From NCBI GenBank assembly GCA_027451445.1, contig DAIDJG010000223.1, positions 1 through 35,229 of the forward strand: a stretch of 35,229 bases of DNA, written 5' to 3'. The position numbers and the translations under genes were made by a program. The stretch is from Singulisphaera sp. Lineage in GTDB: Bacteria; Planctomycetota; Planctomycetia; Isosphaerales; Isosphaeraceae. Below the pieces are notes generated by a model that had not been told where the DNA came from, did not search any database, and saw only the letters and a list, made by a program, of their open reading frames with translations. Below are positions 17,025 to 26,610 of the stretch, in pieces. The number at the start of each line of letters is the position of its first letter. The first letter of the stretch is position 1.

Positions 17025-18725
17025 ATGGCAATCCTGAAACGCGTAACTGGGAACGCTGCCGGCCAGATCATCGAATTGGGCTCCGACGTCATGGTGATTG
17101 GACGGGCTCCAGACTGCGACATCGTCCTGGATCCCAACGGAGTCAGCCGGCGCCACGCTGAGATTCGCCGCCAGGGAGAGGCCTTCTACATCGCGGACCT
17201 CAAGTCCCGCAACCTGACCAAGGTGAATAACCAGAAGGTTGAACCGGGAAACGACCATCGCCTGAAACCGGGCGACCGGATCAACATTTGCGATGTCGAA
17301 TTCCTTTACTACAACGCACCTCCACCCCCGGACGAACGGCCTGCGATTAATGCGACAGTCATGGAGGTCTTCGACTCAGATGGTCCCGAAGATCCCAACA
17401 TGCACACGCTGGACGCTTCGCGTTCCAGTTTGATGGCTAGCGCAGTGCGTCCTGAGGTCAAACTGCGCGCGATTCTCGACATCACGCGCAGCCTCTGCAG
17501 TGAGTTGAAGATGGACACCGTCGCGCCGAAAGTCCTCGACTCGCTCAAGGAACTTTTCCCTCAGGCCGAACGCTTGTTCCTGCTTCTGGAGGACAAAGAG
17601 ACAAAACGGCTCGTGCGCAAAGCCTTCAAGTACTGCCCAAACAAGCGCATGGGCTTCACGGGGAACACGGTCCCCGACGACGAAGTGCCGATGAGCATCA
17701 GCCGATCGATTGTCAATTACGTGATGGGCGAGAAGAAAGCCGTCCTCAGTCAGGATGCGGGCAACGATAAGAACTTGCCCACGAGCGCCTCGATTGCTGA
17801 CCTGAAAATTCGCTCGGTCATGTGTGTTCCGTTGCTGACGCCGGAAAACAAGGCCCTGGGGATCATTCAACTCGACACGAGCGATCGCAAACAATTCATG
17901 CAGGACGATCTTGACGTCCTCGCCGCTGTCGCCAGCCAGGCGGCAATCGCGATCGAGAATGCCTCGATGCACGAGAACATGATCAGCCAGGAACGCATTT
18001 CGCGGGACCTGAAGCTAGCCGAGCAAGTTCAGAAGCGTTTCATTCCCCAGAAGGTTCCCACGATTCAGGGGTACGAATTCTTCGCGTACTACCACGCTGC
18101 GCTGGAAGTGGGGGGTGATTTCTACGACTTCGTACCTCTCCCCAACGGACGGATCGCTGTCGCTCTGGGCGACGTCGCGGGCAAGGGGGTCGCGGCAGCG
18201 CTGATGATGGCGAAATTCTCGGGCGATGCGCGGTACGCCATCAGCACTGAAGAATCGCCGGGCAAGGCGGCGAATTTGCTGAACAACTTGCTTATCAGCG
18301 CCGGCATCGAAGAGAAGTTTATTACGTTTAGTTTGTCTATTCTCGACGTCGAAAAGCGGCGCTTCACCCTGGCGTCAGCGGGCCACATGCCGATCTTGAT
18401 CCGCCGCGCTAACGGGACTTTGGAAGAGATTGGCGAGAACATCGCCGGCTTTCCGCTCGGCATCATGCCCGACATGGAATATGACGAGATTGAGGCGACA
18501 CTCGAGCCGGGTGATATCGCAATCGTCTACTCGGACGGCGTTACCGACTCGCGGAACATGAAAGAAGAACTGTACAACCGCCGCCTGATGAGTCGCGTTG
18601 CTGAGAGCACAGGGGGGCCAGCGAACCTTGGCCGAGCCGTCCTGCAGGACATCCGAGAGTTCTCCAAGGGTCATTCGCAGGCTGACGATATCACGCTAAT
18701 CTGCTTCGGACCGACGGAAAGCTGA
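17025..18725 (+). CDS. FHA-GAF-SpoIIE (PP2C-type) phosphatase, paralogue 1
   Basis: A 566-residue cytoplasmic signalling protein. Domains: FHA (about 1-98, with GR at 26-27 and SRRH at 41-44, the phosphothreonine-binding loops), GAF (about 150-320), a short linker with a helix, and a SpoIIE/RsbU-type phosphatase (about 335-565). Phosphatase motifs GGDFYDF (about 363), GDVAGKG, YSDGVTDS (about 502) and QADDITLI (about 552) are intact. RsbU-type enzymes dephosphorylate anti-sigma antagonists in partner-switching systems, but no such antagonist gene is in this window. The gene directly follows the kinase, whose products the FHA domain might read. A close paralogue is encoded at 26611-28269. Confidence 0.93.
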   Translation: MAILKRVTGNAAGQIIELGSDVMVIGRAPDCDIVLDPNGVSRRHAEIRRQGEAFYIADLKSRNLTKVNNQKVEPGNDHRLKPGDRINICDVEFLYYNAPPPPDERPAINATVMEVFDSDGPEDPNMHTLDASRSSLMASAVRPEVKLRAILDITRSLCSELKMDTVAPKVLDSLKELFPQAERLFLLLEDKETKRLVRKAFKYCPNKRMGFTGNTVPDDEVPMSISRSIVNYVMGEKKAVLSQDAGNDKNLPTSASIADLKIRSVMCVPLLTPENKALGIIQLDTSDRKQFMQDDLDVLAAVASQAAIAIENASMHENMISQERISRDLKLAEQVQKRFIPQKVPTIQGYEFFAYYHAALEVGGDFYDFVPLPNGRIAVALGDVAGKGVAAALMMAKFSGDARYAISTEESPGKAANLLNNLLISAGIEEKFITFSLSILDVEKRRFTLASAGHMPILIRRANGTLEEIGENIAGFPLGIMPDMEYDEIEATLEPGDIAIVYSDGVTDSRNMKEELYNRRLMSRVAESTGGPANLGRAVLQDIREFSKGHSQADDITLICFGPTES

Positions 18726-19792
18726 CGAGTTCATTAGGATATGCAGCGACTGATCTTGAACGGGCCGTCGATGTCCCGTGGAACCTGATGATTCTTTCCT
18801 AGGCACCATTGCAACGCGGGTGCCGATGGCTTCGTGAACCACGCAGTCACGGCTGTTTGGGCTGTAGCGAGACGGATAGATTTCCAATGAATCGGCGCGC
18901 GAATCTACCAAACGCCATGCGCAGGGACTGACTCCGGTCGTGATTTCCGTGTCAGAATCGACCGAACCTACGATCGAACCGATTCTGTCAGAACAGATGC
19001 GAGAATGGAACAAGAGCCCCTGATCGCGGTGAGGGTCGTTTGTCTCGCGACTCACCGTACGTCTTCTTCAGTGTGCGATCACCACGCGGGCGCGTGTGAT
19101 AATCCGTAACCTCGCGGCGAGCAAGGTCTAAGAACGCGAGGACGAGCCAGGGAATCGGTGGGAGCGATTGAGACGGTCAGAGAATCTTGAAAATACTGCG
19201 AAACTTCCGGGCGATTTTGCGCGTATATAACCAGCAGCAGACGACTCTGTGCGTTCCACCCGACCAATTGTACTACGGTTGGTTAAGCGGGTGACGTAGG
19301 AGAATCGAGCTCGCAGAAAAACGCAGCGTTTAGTTCTCTTTTTGAAATCGTCCTCAAGACGAGAGGGTACACTGGGTTGAGTCAAATACTCTAGAAAACG
19401 CCTTGTTTTCCGGGGTTGATTCACAGAAAAAGATTCGTAGAAATCTGATTTTTTTGTTGACACTCACAGTGTCATTCCCAATGATGTTCGAACGCTGGGT
19501 GTGGTAGGCCCGAGGCGGTTTTATTAGCCGTCGCTTCATTTCGGCCATTCTCCAGCCAGGTGCAAGGATTTCATCTGGGCGCGCGGAAGCATTGTTCGGG
19601 ATACTGCGGGAGTTTTGCCCTTCGTTGGGTGCGGCTCTCCAAACCGTGGGCATCGATGGCGATGCGATTCGAGCGCCGGTTGCGTTCGTTTGGGAGTTTC
19701 GGCTGAACGTTCTTGTGTTTGGTCGAATTCTCTTTCCCCCAAACTCGTTTGGTCAGTGCTAAGGATGGCACGTCGGGCGAAGGAGCCCTTAA
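18726..19792. other. About 1 kb without a supported gene
   Basis: Several short minus-strand frames are open but none has a ribosome-binding site or family resemblance. Around 19300-19470 the DNA becomes AT-rich and holds a perfect dyad (19458-19474). The stretch may be the regulatory region of the small gene at 19793 plus decayed sequence. Confidence 0.4.
19458..19474. promoter_or_regulatory. Perfect 7-bp dyad, operator-like
   Basis: TGACACT and AGTGTCA flank CAC. TTGACA (19457-19462), a good -35 hexamer, overlaps the left arm. It fits a repressor operator over a plus-strand promoter, though the next gene starts 320 bases away. A clear -10 was not identified. Confidence 0.45.
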
Positions 19793-20080
19793 ATGACGAG
19801 AAATCCGTACGATGAGTTGCTCGCAACGACTGGCGAAGATGGCGCCTCCGTTCCCTGGGGGACGGTGTCGAAATCCCACTGTGATGAGCTCGACGACCTG
19901 ATGCAGGCGTGGTTTCAGGAGCGTCGGGACAACATCGAAACGAGGATGTTCTTGGACCAAGCCTGTCAGCTATTGGGGCGCATTTTGGCCGAGGGATCGG
20001 TGTCATCGAGTACCCATCGTCGCGCCAAGGGTTTGATTCTCGCGATCAAGGCTTCGCGACGGGCCGAGAAGGCCCGTTAG
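19793..20080 (+). CDS. Small protein of unknown function
   Basis: A 95-residue protein that I do not recognise. It is preceded by a strong AAGGAG at the right spacing, which is why I accept it as real. The sequence is hydrophilic and mostly helical in appearance (LDDLMQAWFQERRDNIETRMF, residues about 31-50), ends in a basic helix (RRAEKAR) and has no membrane segment. It stands alone between the FHA-GAF-SpoIIE gene and the M20 peptidase gene, about 320 bases downstream of the dyad at 19458. Confidence 0.6.
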   Translation: MTRNPYDELLATTGEDGASVPWGTVSKSHCDELDDLMQAWFQERRDNIETRMFLDQACQLLGRILAEGSVSSSTHRRAKGLILAIKASRRAEKAR

Positions 20081-20315
20081 GATCGGTTTTTCGGCCGTCT
20101 TCGTGACGCGACTCTGGCACGGCGAATGCGCGACCGCGCGTTGCGACGTCGTGCTGGTTTGGGACTCACGGGGCTCGGAGCCAACATCCGACGATCGGGT
20201 TCCGCATTGGCATCAGCAGACATCAACAGTAGAGTGAAATCGGGTCCGTTACTCCTTGAGAATGGCCGCCCTCGCGAACGTGCGCGGGGTGTGGTCGAGA
20301 TGGGGAGCCCGCCCG

Positions 20316-21644
20316 ATGCACCGTATTGCCTCACGGTCAGCCATCGCCTGCGTGGTTGGGCTGATGGGTCTCTTCACGATTCTTCCCTGTGCCCCGGCGC
20401 TTGCGGACGGATCGACGGGGCAAGACGACCATCTTGGCGAGCTCATTGCCCTCTACGAAGATCTCCATCGCCACCCCGAGCTTTCGGGCCGAGAAGTCAA
20501 TACGGCAAAGCGATTGGCGAGCGAGCTCCGGCGCGCGGGCGCCGAAGTAGCGACGGGGATCGGTGGCCAGGGAGTGGTCGGAATTCTGAGGAACGGCCCC
20601 GGTCCGACGGTCCTGGTCCGGTCGGAGATGGACGCGCTGCCAGTTACCGAAGCGACGGCCGTCCCCTATGCCAGCCAGGAGACCATGGTGACAGAATCGG
20701 GGACACGGGTGGGCGTAATGCACGCCTGTGGTCACGACGTCCACATGGCGAATCTCGTCGGCACGGCAATCTGGCTGGCCGAGCACCGCACTCGCTGGGC
20801 CGGTACGGTCGTCCTCATCGCTCAACCGGCGGAGGAATCAGGCAGCGGGGCGCGTGCGATGCTCGCGGATGGTCTCTACACCCGATTTCCGCGCCCGGAT
20901 TTCGCGCTGGCGCTGCACGTCGCGCACGACTTGGCGGCGACGAAGGTCGGATACCATTCCGGCCCGACCATGGCAGGGACGACTGGGGTCACGATCGTCG
21001 TTCTGGGTCGGGGTGGCCATGGGGCCTTGCCGCAGACGACCGTGGATCCGATCGTGATTGCCTCGACCTTGGTGCTTGACCTTCAGTCGATCATAAGTCG
21101 CGAGATCAATCCGCTCGATCCAGCCGTCCTGACCGTCGGGTCGTTCCAGGGTGGGAATGAATCAAACATCATTCCCGATTCCGTCCGCTTAAAACTGACC
21201 CTTCGGTCCTTTCGCCCTGAGGTGCGTGAGCAACTCGTTGCCGGAATCCGCCGCCGGGCTGCCGCTCTCGCGCAAGGGCACGGCGCTCCAGCACCGGTGG
21301 TCGAAGTGGGCGGAGGCGTACCTCCTCTGGTAAATGATCCGCCGTTGGTGGGTCGTGTCGTCCCCGCTCTCGAACGAGCCTTGGGTGCTTCCAATGTCGT
21401 CGAAGTCCCGGCCGAGATGATCGCCGAGGATTTCGCGCTCTACGCGCTTGGGAATGTGCCGACGTTCATGTTCCGGCTCGGCGCATTGCCACCATCGCGG
21501 TCGACCATGAACGGCAGCACCAAGGAACCGCCGCCCTCATTGCACTCAGCTCACTTTGCCCCTGATGCTCATGACGCCTTGCGCACGGGAATTCGCGCCA
21601 TGACCGCCGCAGTCACGACGCTGCTCCCTCCGACTCGAATGTGA
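20316..21644 (+). CDS. Exported M20-family amidohydrolase/peptidase
   Basis: A 442-residue enzyme of the M20D type (N-acyl-amino-acid amidohydrolase, hippurate hydrolase-like). The ATG at 20316 gives a clean signal peptide ending near CAPALA (25-30); the upstream ATG at 20256 would add 20 residues. Metal-site residues seen: H136-x-C138-x-H140 with H143, E173-E174 in AQPAEESGSG, and H201 in ALHVAHD. The dimerisation or lid domain occupies about 215-330. Such enzymes hydrolyse N-acyl or amide bonds of amino-acid conjugates using two metal ions. Export suggests scavenging in the periplasm. Substrate cannot be told. Confidence 0.88.
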   Translation: MHRIASRSAIACVVGLMGLFTILPCAPALADGSTGQDDHLGELIALYEDLHRHPELSGREVNTAKRLASELRRAGAEVATGIGGQGVVGILRNGPGPTVLVRSEMDALPVTEATAVPYASQETMVTESGTRVGVMHACGHDVHMANLVGTAIWLAEHRTRWAGTVVLIAQPAEESGSGARAMLADGLYTRFPRPDFALALHVAHDLAATKVGYHSGPTMAGTTGVTIVVLGRGGHGALPQTTVDPIVIASTLVLDLQSIISREINPLDPAVLTVGSFQGGNESNIIPDSVRLKLTLRSFRPEVREQLVAGIRRRAAALAQGHGAPAPVVEVGGGVPPLVNDPPLVGRVVPALERALGASNVVEVPAEMIAEDFALYALGNVPTFMFRLGALPPSRSTMNGSTKEPPPSLHSAHFAPDAHDALRTGIRAMTAAVTTLLPPTRM

Positions 21645-21769
21645 GACGCCGGGTCCTCGGCATCGTTCGTGCTAGTTTCCCCTGACACGTGGCCCCTGTT
21701 CATCGGGTGCCGTGATGATGCGATCCCCGTTGGGAATCGCCCCTAACGCGTGTCCATGGGGAGAAATCC

Positions 21770-22993
21770 ATGTCGTCTTTGGTGAGCGACCCGAAGGTCG
21801 CTTTGCAGTCACGCCCCCCAAGCCAAGAGACCAAGCCCCGTCTCGAATCCATCGACTTATTGCGCGGGCTCGCGCTGGTCGTTATGGCTCTTGACCACGT
21901 CCGCGACTACTTCTCGTCGGGGGAGTTCAGCCCGACCGACCTCGATCAAACGACCCCCGCTCTTTTCTTTACGCGCTGGTTCACGCACTTTTGTGCACCT
22001 GTGTTCGTCTTCCTCGCCGGGACATCCGTTTTGCTGTCGGCGGCCCGCGGCAAGTCTCGACCCGAACTGACGCGCTTTCTGATCACTCGCGGCGTTTGGT
22101 TGATCGTTCTCGAATTGACGGTCCTGCGTTTTGGAATGTGCTTCAGCTTCGATTACCACTGGGTCTCCCTGTCGATTCTTTGGGCCATTGGGTGGTCGAT
22201 GATCGCGTTGGCGGCTCTCATTTGGCTCCCAACGCCGGTAGTCGGAGCGATCGGTGTGGCTATCATCTTGGGGCATAATCTGCTCGATCCGATGACGGTC
22301 GATAAACCCGCCTGGCTGAAGGCCTTCTGGGTCGCGTTGCACGGACCACCGGAAACGTTGCCGACGCGTCAAGGGATCAAGGCGCATGTCATGTACCCGC
22401 TCTTGCCCTGGATTGGGGTGATGGCGGCGGGCTATGCGTTCGGCGAGATCGTCCGAATGGCGCGGCCCTGGCGGCGGAGGGCCTTTCTCGGCATAGGTAT
22501 CGGGATGACCTTGGGGTTCTTTCTCATCCGGGCTCTGAACGTTTACGGTGATCCTGAGCGCTGGACCATTCAGCGAACGCCTCTTTTCACGCTCCTGTCG
22601 TTTTTGAACGTCGAGAAGTACCCACCGTCGCTCGATTTCTTGCTGATTACTCTGGGACCTCCCATCGCGTTTCTTGCCTACCTTGATCGGGACTGGGAAC
22701 CGGGCGGACTGGACACTTGGCTCGTCACTTATGGACGCGTCCCGTTGTTTTTCTTTCTGCTCCATTGGCAGGTGGTACACGCTTTGGCCGTCATCTTCGC
22801 GGCGGTTCGCGGTCAGCCGATCGGTTGGATGTTCGAGGTTCCACCCTTCGACTCACCTCCGAGTTATGGCTATGGACTGGGAACCGTCTATCTGGTCTGG
22901 GCGCTCGTTGTTGTGGGCCTGTATCCCGCCTGCCGGTGGTTTGCCGGAGTCAAGAAGCGACGGCACGACCTATGGTGGCTCAGCTACTTCTGA
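21770..22993 (+). CDS. Heparan-alpha-glucosaminide N-acetyltransferase-like membrane protein
   Basis: A 407-residue multi-pass membrane protein with the heparan-alpha-glucosaminide acetyltransferase catalytic domain (older name DUF1624). The N-terminal signature IDLLRGLALVVMALDHVRDYF (about 28-48) with D42-H43 is typical, and about ten hydrophobic segments follow. By analogy to the lysosomal enzyme it may move acetyl groups from acetyl-CoA across the membrane to an extracytoplasmic sugar, but bacterial members are mostly uncharacterised. It lies 125 bases after the M20 gene on the same strand, possibly in one transcript. Confidence 0.85.
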   Translation: MSSLVSDPKVALQSRPPSQETKPRLESIDLLRGLALVVMALDHVRDYFSSGEFSPTDLDQTTPALFFTRWFTHFCAPVFVFLAGTSVLLSAARGKSRPELTRFLITRGVWLIVLELTVLRFGMCFSFDYHWVSLSILWAIGWSMIALAALIWLPTPVVGAIGVAIILGHNLLDPMTVDKPAWLKAFWVALHGPPETLPTRQGIKAHVMYPLLPWIGVMAAGYAFGEIVRMARPWRRRAFLGIGIGMTLGFFLIRALNVYGDPERWTIQRTPLFTLLSFLNVEKYPPSLDFLLITLGPPIAFLAYLDRDWEPGGLDTWLVTYGRVPLFFFLLHWQVVHALAVIFAAVRGQPIGWMFEVPPFDSPPSYGYGLGTVYLVWALVVVGLYPACRWFAGVKKRRHDLWWLSYF

Positions 22994-23215
22994 GGATCGA
23001 ACCTCGCGCGCCAGGGAAATCGCTTCGATTTGTTGCGTGAAACTCGATTTCCGAACTTGAGGTGCCGAAGCAAGAGAGACGAGAAGCCTCCCCCACCGGC
23101 CGATTTTTGCCCTCGATTTCGCTTGCGAAGCCCGCGCGGGGAGCGCATAATAACGGTTGCTAAACAATTGCCCAACCCGCCCCAAAACCTCCCTCGGCCC
23201 AAGAGGATTCCAAGC

Positions 23216-24556
23216 ATGCTGACTCTCGGTGGCAAGGTGCGAGGCGCCTTTTGCGACGGCGTCACTCGGCGCGACTTTCTGCGAGTCGGTGGGCTGGCCC
23301 TCGGTGGAATGTCCCTGCCTCAGATCCTCCAGGCGGAAGCACAGGCGGGCGTCCGAAAATCGCATAAAGCCGTGATCATGATCTTCCTGGCCGGAGGGCC
23401 TCCTCACCAGGACATGTTTGATCTGAAGCCCGACGCTCCGTCGGGGATTCGGGGCGAATTCAACCCGATTCATACGAACGTCCCCGGGCTTGATATCTGC
23501 GAGCATATGCCTCGGCTCGCGACGATGATGGACAAGTTCGTCGTGATTCGCTCGATGGTCGGCGCGGGGGGAGATCACTCGGGCGGACAAGCACTCACGG
23601 GTTTCACTGATCAAATCAGCAAGGTTCAGGGCGGTCGGCCCAGCCTCGGCGCGATCGTTTCGCGGCTCCAGGGTCCGGTTGACCCGTCGATGCCGCCGTT
23701 CGTCGGTCTTTCGCCTCGCACGGGTGAAGTGCGTTGGGGTAACCCGGGCGATCCTGGGTATCTCGGAATGAAACACGCCCCATTCACACCGTTTCGGACC
23801 GAGACGAAAGGGGAAAAGACGGCTGAGCAACTCGATCAGAGCCGGCTTCGCGGGCGCATGGGATTGCTCGGCGAGATGGACGTCTGGCGGCGGCAGGCTG
23901 AGGCGAGCGAAGCGGTCAACGGCATGGACGAGTTCAGTCATCGGGCGTATGAGATCCTCACCTCGGGCAAATTGTTTCGTGCACTCGACGTGACCAAAGA
24001 GGATCCCAAACTCCGGGCCAAGTACGGCGTTGGTGACATGATCAACGAGGCCGATGGCCCGCCGTGCTGTAATGACCACTTCCTGATGGCACGAAGGCTG
24101 GTGGAAGCCGGGGCGCGGTGCGTCACGATTTCGTTCGGCCGCTGGGATACGCACGGTCAGAACTTCAAATCCAATCGTGAGCGGATCCCCAAGCTTGATA
24201 AGGCGCTGTCGTCGCTGGTGCAGGATCTTCACGATCGTGGTCTCGACAAGGACGTCTCGGTCGTCGTTTGGGGTGAGTTTGGACGTACGCCGAAGATCAA
24301 CAAAGACGCTGGCCGCGACCATTGGCCTCCGGTTTCGTTCGCCCTTCTCGCGGGCGGCGGGATGCGGACGGGTCAGGTGATCGGGTCCACGAACCGTTAT
24401 GCCGAAACCGCCAAGGATCGGCCGGTCACCTTCCAGGAAGTGTTTGCGACTCTCTATAACCGGCTCGGTATCGGACCGGAAGACTACGTCACAGACCGTA
24501 GCGGACGTCCGATGTACCTGCTCGATCGCTTTGAGCCAATCCGGGAAGTGATCTGA
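23216..24556 (+). CDS. DUF1501 protein with Tat signal
   Basis: A 446-residue member of the DUF1501 family, abundant in planctomycetes and related to the alkaline phosphatase/sulfatase superfamily. The ATG at 23216 has AAGAGGA upstream and yields a Tat signal: TRRDFLRVGG (17-26) and a hydrophobic stretch ending near QAEAQA. Family segments seen are IMIFLAGGPPHQDMFD, GGDHSGGQALTG and WGEFGRTPKIN. Family members usually pair with a DUF1549/DUF1553 cytochrome-like gene; no such partner is present here. It is thought to act in the periplasm on unknown substrates. It ends convergently to the SDR gene. Confidence 0.92.
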   Translation: MLTLGGKVRGAFCDGVTRRDFLRVGGLALGGMSLPQILQAEAQAGVRKSHKAVIMIFLAGGPPHQDMFDLKPDAPSGIRGEFNPIHTNVPGLDICEHMPRLATMMDKFVVIRSMVGAGGDHSGGQALTGFTDQISKVQGGRPSLGAIVSRLQGPVDPSMPPFVGLSPRTGEVRWGNPGDPGYLGMKHAPFTPFRTETKGEKTAEQLDQSRLRGRMGLLGEMDVWRRQAEASEAVNGMDEFSHRAYEILTSGKLFRALDVTKEDPKLRAKYGVGDMINEADGPPCCNDHFLMARRLVEAGARCVTISFGRWDTHGQNFKSNRERIPKLDKALSSLVQDLHDRGLDKDVSVVVWGEFGRTPKINKDAGRDHWPPVSFALLAGGGMRTGQVIGSTNRYAETAKDRPVTFQEVFATLYNRLGIGPEDYVTDRSGRPMYLLDRFEPIREVI

Positions 24557-24584
24557 GCAAGACGCGCTCCCAACTTGACGACGG

Positions 24585-24607
24585 CCGAAGCATAAGACTT
24601 GCTTCGG
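24585..24607. terminator. Hairpin between convergent genes
   Basis: CCGAAGC (24585-24591) pairs with GCTTCGG (24601-24607), loop of 9 bases. Flanking ACGAC and GTCGT could extend it past a bulge. It sits in the 54-base gap between the convergent DUF1501 and SDR genes and may serve both; the plus side continues TTATGGTTTCTTC. Confidence 0.5.
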
Positions 24608-24610
24608 TCG

Positions 24611-25420
24611 TTATGGTTTCTTCATTGCTTCGAAGAGCAATCCAAATCCACCCGTCAGGCTGAGCCCTCCGTCGCTGACGATGATCTCGCCCTGGATGTT
24701 GGAGGCCGCTTCGCTCAGGACGAATAGAGCAAGGTTTGCAATGTCGTCGATCCGTCCCAGGCGGCGGACGGGGATGGCGCGTTCGACTTGACCGGCGATG
24801 GGGCCGGGCAAGAGCCTTCGAGTTCCTTCGGTGTCCCCGATCGGGCCGGGAGCAATCGCGTTGACGCGGATGCCTTGCGGTCCCCACTCGACGGCAAGGT
24901 TCTTTGTGAGGGCGTCGACCGCCGCTTTCGCCGCGGACACGTGAAGTTGGGCCGGGGTCCCACCGTAGTGCAATGTGGCGCTGATATTGAGAATCTGGCC
25001 GCCTTGGGAGCCGAGCCACGCCGTGTAGGCCGCCTTTGAGACGTTCCACGTGCCTTTCGCATCAATGTCCACCACGGTGCCGAAGCCGTTGTAGCTCAGG
25101 TCGGCCGCAGCGCAGAGGAAGTTGCCCGCGGCCGCGTTGACGACGATATCGAGTCGACCCAATTCACTGACCACACGCGCAACCGCGGACTCCACTTGTT
25201 CGGGGATCCGGACGTCAGCCACCAGCGGCAAACACGCGCGTCCGGTGGCCTCTGCGATCTCTCGTGCGGCCGGTTCGAGATGCTCTGCACTGCGGCTCAG
25301 GATCGCGACCTGAGCCCCGTGACCCGCTAACGCCATCGCAATCCCATGCCCGATGCCCGTCCCGCCACCCGTAATCAGGGCGACACGTCCCTCGAAGATG
25401 TTATCACGGAAGATGCTCAT
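24611..25420 (-). CDS. SDR oxidoreductase, 2,4-dienoyl-CoA reductase-like
   Basis: A 269-residue short-chain dehydrogenase/reductase. The ATG at 25420 places the nucleotide motif TGGGTGIG at 17-24, the usual position; 21 upstream codons are probably untranslated. NAAAGNFLC (95-103), LSYNGF and NISATLHYGGTP match the peroxisomal-type 2,4-dienoyl-CoA reductases rather than generic SDRs. In place of the classical YxxxK it has H160 and K165 (HVSAAKAA), also as in that subfamily. It would use NADPH to reduce 2,4-dienoyl-CoA during breakdown of unsaturated fatty acids. It follows the alpha/beta hydrolase gene on the same strand by about 80 bases. Confidence 0.88.
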   Translation of the reverse strand: MSIFRDNIFEGRVALITGGGTGIGHGIAMALAGHGAQVAILSRSAEHLEPAAREIAEATGRACLPLVADVRIPEQVESAVARVVSELGRLDIVVNAAAGNFLCAAADLSYNGFGTVVDIDAKGTWNVSKAAYTAWLGSQGGQILNISATLHYGGTPAQLHVSAAKAAVDALTKNLAVEWGPQGIRVNAIAPGPIGDTEGTRRLLPGPIAGQVERAIPVRRLGRIDDIANLALFVLSEAASNIQGEIIVSDGGLSLTGGFGLLFEAMKKP

Positions 25421-25498
25421 GATTGGATTTTTCTCTAGAATTGATATCGGAGATGGCTTAATCCTGCGCCGGGACGCCATCACGGACCAGCAACGGGT

Positions 25499-26593
25499 TT
25501 AGCCGCCGACGGCCGAAGGCGACGGCTTGAGCCAGCGCACGAACCAGTCGAGGGCCTCCTTGCGCTGTTCGGGCGTCACGGCGTGGCCTACTCCCTTTGC
25601 CACGTTGATCTTGAGCTTTTCGGAGGCGTCGGCCTCCTTGAACGCCGCCTCGGCTGCGGCAAAGGCCAGCTCCGCGCCGCCGAGTGGGCAATTCGGATCG
25701 AGCTCGCCGTTGAGGATCAGCAACGGACGGCCCGCGAAGAGCCGGATCAGGCTGGGACAGTCCGACGTATCGAGAATGCCCGGGATCACCTTGTCCCAAA
25801 GCGCGCGACAGACCTTCGCGTTGACCTCCGGCTCGCCCAGATCCTTCGCGGCTGCGTCATGAGCGCCTTTGATCGTCTTGGCTCGCCCTTGCCACTGCCC
25901 ATTCTCCAGGCTCCAACGGAAACTCTGCACGCCGATGGCCGGCACCGAGACCGCGACGCGGTCGTCCACCGAAGCGGCGAGCCAGGTCTCGATACCACCC
26001 ATACTGAATCCAATCATGCCGATCCGCTTTGCGTCCACGTCCTCGCGCGACTCCAGGTAATCGAGCGTGCGCCAGAGATCCCAGCATGTGTCGTAATAAA
26101 ACGGATGTTCGTGCGGCTCGCCGGTCGGGGTTTTCCAGGCACGCGTGATGGCCTGAACATAGGCGGTGGCACCTTTCTCGCCCCCGGAGCGTTCGCCGTG
26201 GTAGCGGGCATCGATCGCCAGCGCAAGGAAACCGCGGTTCGCGAAATCCTTGAGCCACCCGTCCATCCCCTCCTTGTTCCCGCCCGTGCCGTGGAGCACG
26301 ATGATCGCGGGGCGCTTGCCGTCGGGTTTCGCCCGATGCATGATCCGGACCGGCACGCGCTCAACGTCGCCGCTCGCCTTGCGTTCGCTGGCGAAGCTAA
26401 GCCGCTCGATCGTCAGACCGCCGCCCGACTGCGCGGGCTCAGCTTTCACATCGAGCGGAACACGCGGTCGGTCCAGCAGCTTCAGGAAGGCTGCCTTCGC
26501 GGACGCGGGGGCGACGCCGGACGCCGACGCTTGGGCCTGGACCGGCACAGCGAAACCAAGGAGCAAGGCGAGATACGACAGACGACGAATCAT
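25499..26593 (-). CDS. Exported alpha/beta hydrolase (dienelactone hydrolase-like)
   Basis: A 364-residue protein. The ATG at 26593 has GGGGA 6 bases upstream and gives a signal peptide ending at about VQAQA (18-22). Catalytic triad candidates are S197 in IGFSMGG, D299 in LNGELDPNCP and H337 in GVGHAVTP. HGTGG (101-105) forms the oxyanion region. Enzymes of this kind hydrolyse esters or acetyl groups in the periplasm; the substrate is unknown. The start is only 17 bases downstream of the FHA-GAF-SpoIIE stop on the same strand, so these two are likely one operon, perhaps with the SDR gene. Confidence 0.87.
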   Translation of the reverse strand: MIRRLSYLALLLGFAVPVQAQASASGVAPASAKAAFLKLLDRPRVPLDVKAEPAQSGGGLTIERLSFASERKASGDVERVPVRIMHRAKPDGKRPAIIVLHGTGGNKEGMDGWLKDFANRGFLALAIDARYHGERSGGEKGATAYVQAITRAWKTPTGEPHEHPFYYDTCWDLWRTLDYLESREDVDAKRIGMIGFSMGGIETWLAASVDDRVAVSVPAIGVQSFRWSLENGQWQGRAKTIKGAHDAAAKDLGEPEVNAKVCRALWDKVIPGILDTSDCPSLIRLFAGRPLLILNGELDPNCPLGGAELAFAAAEAAFKEADASEKLKINVAKGVGHAVTPEQRKEALDWFVRWLKPSPSAVGG

Positions 26594-26610
26594 CGGTGTC
26601 CCCATCTCCG

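Noticed and set aside
18696-19055. A 119-codon minus-strand frame after the first FHA-GAF-SpoIIE gene
   Set aside because: It overlaps the end of that gene, lacks a start signal and has no protein-like features.
22970-24322. A 450-codon minus-strand frame
   Set aside because: It lies antisense to the DUF1501 gene, which has family motifs and a Tat signal; the minus translation is not protein-like.
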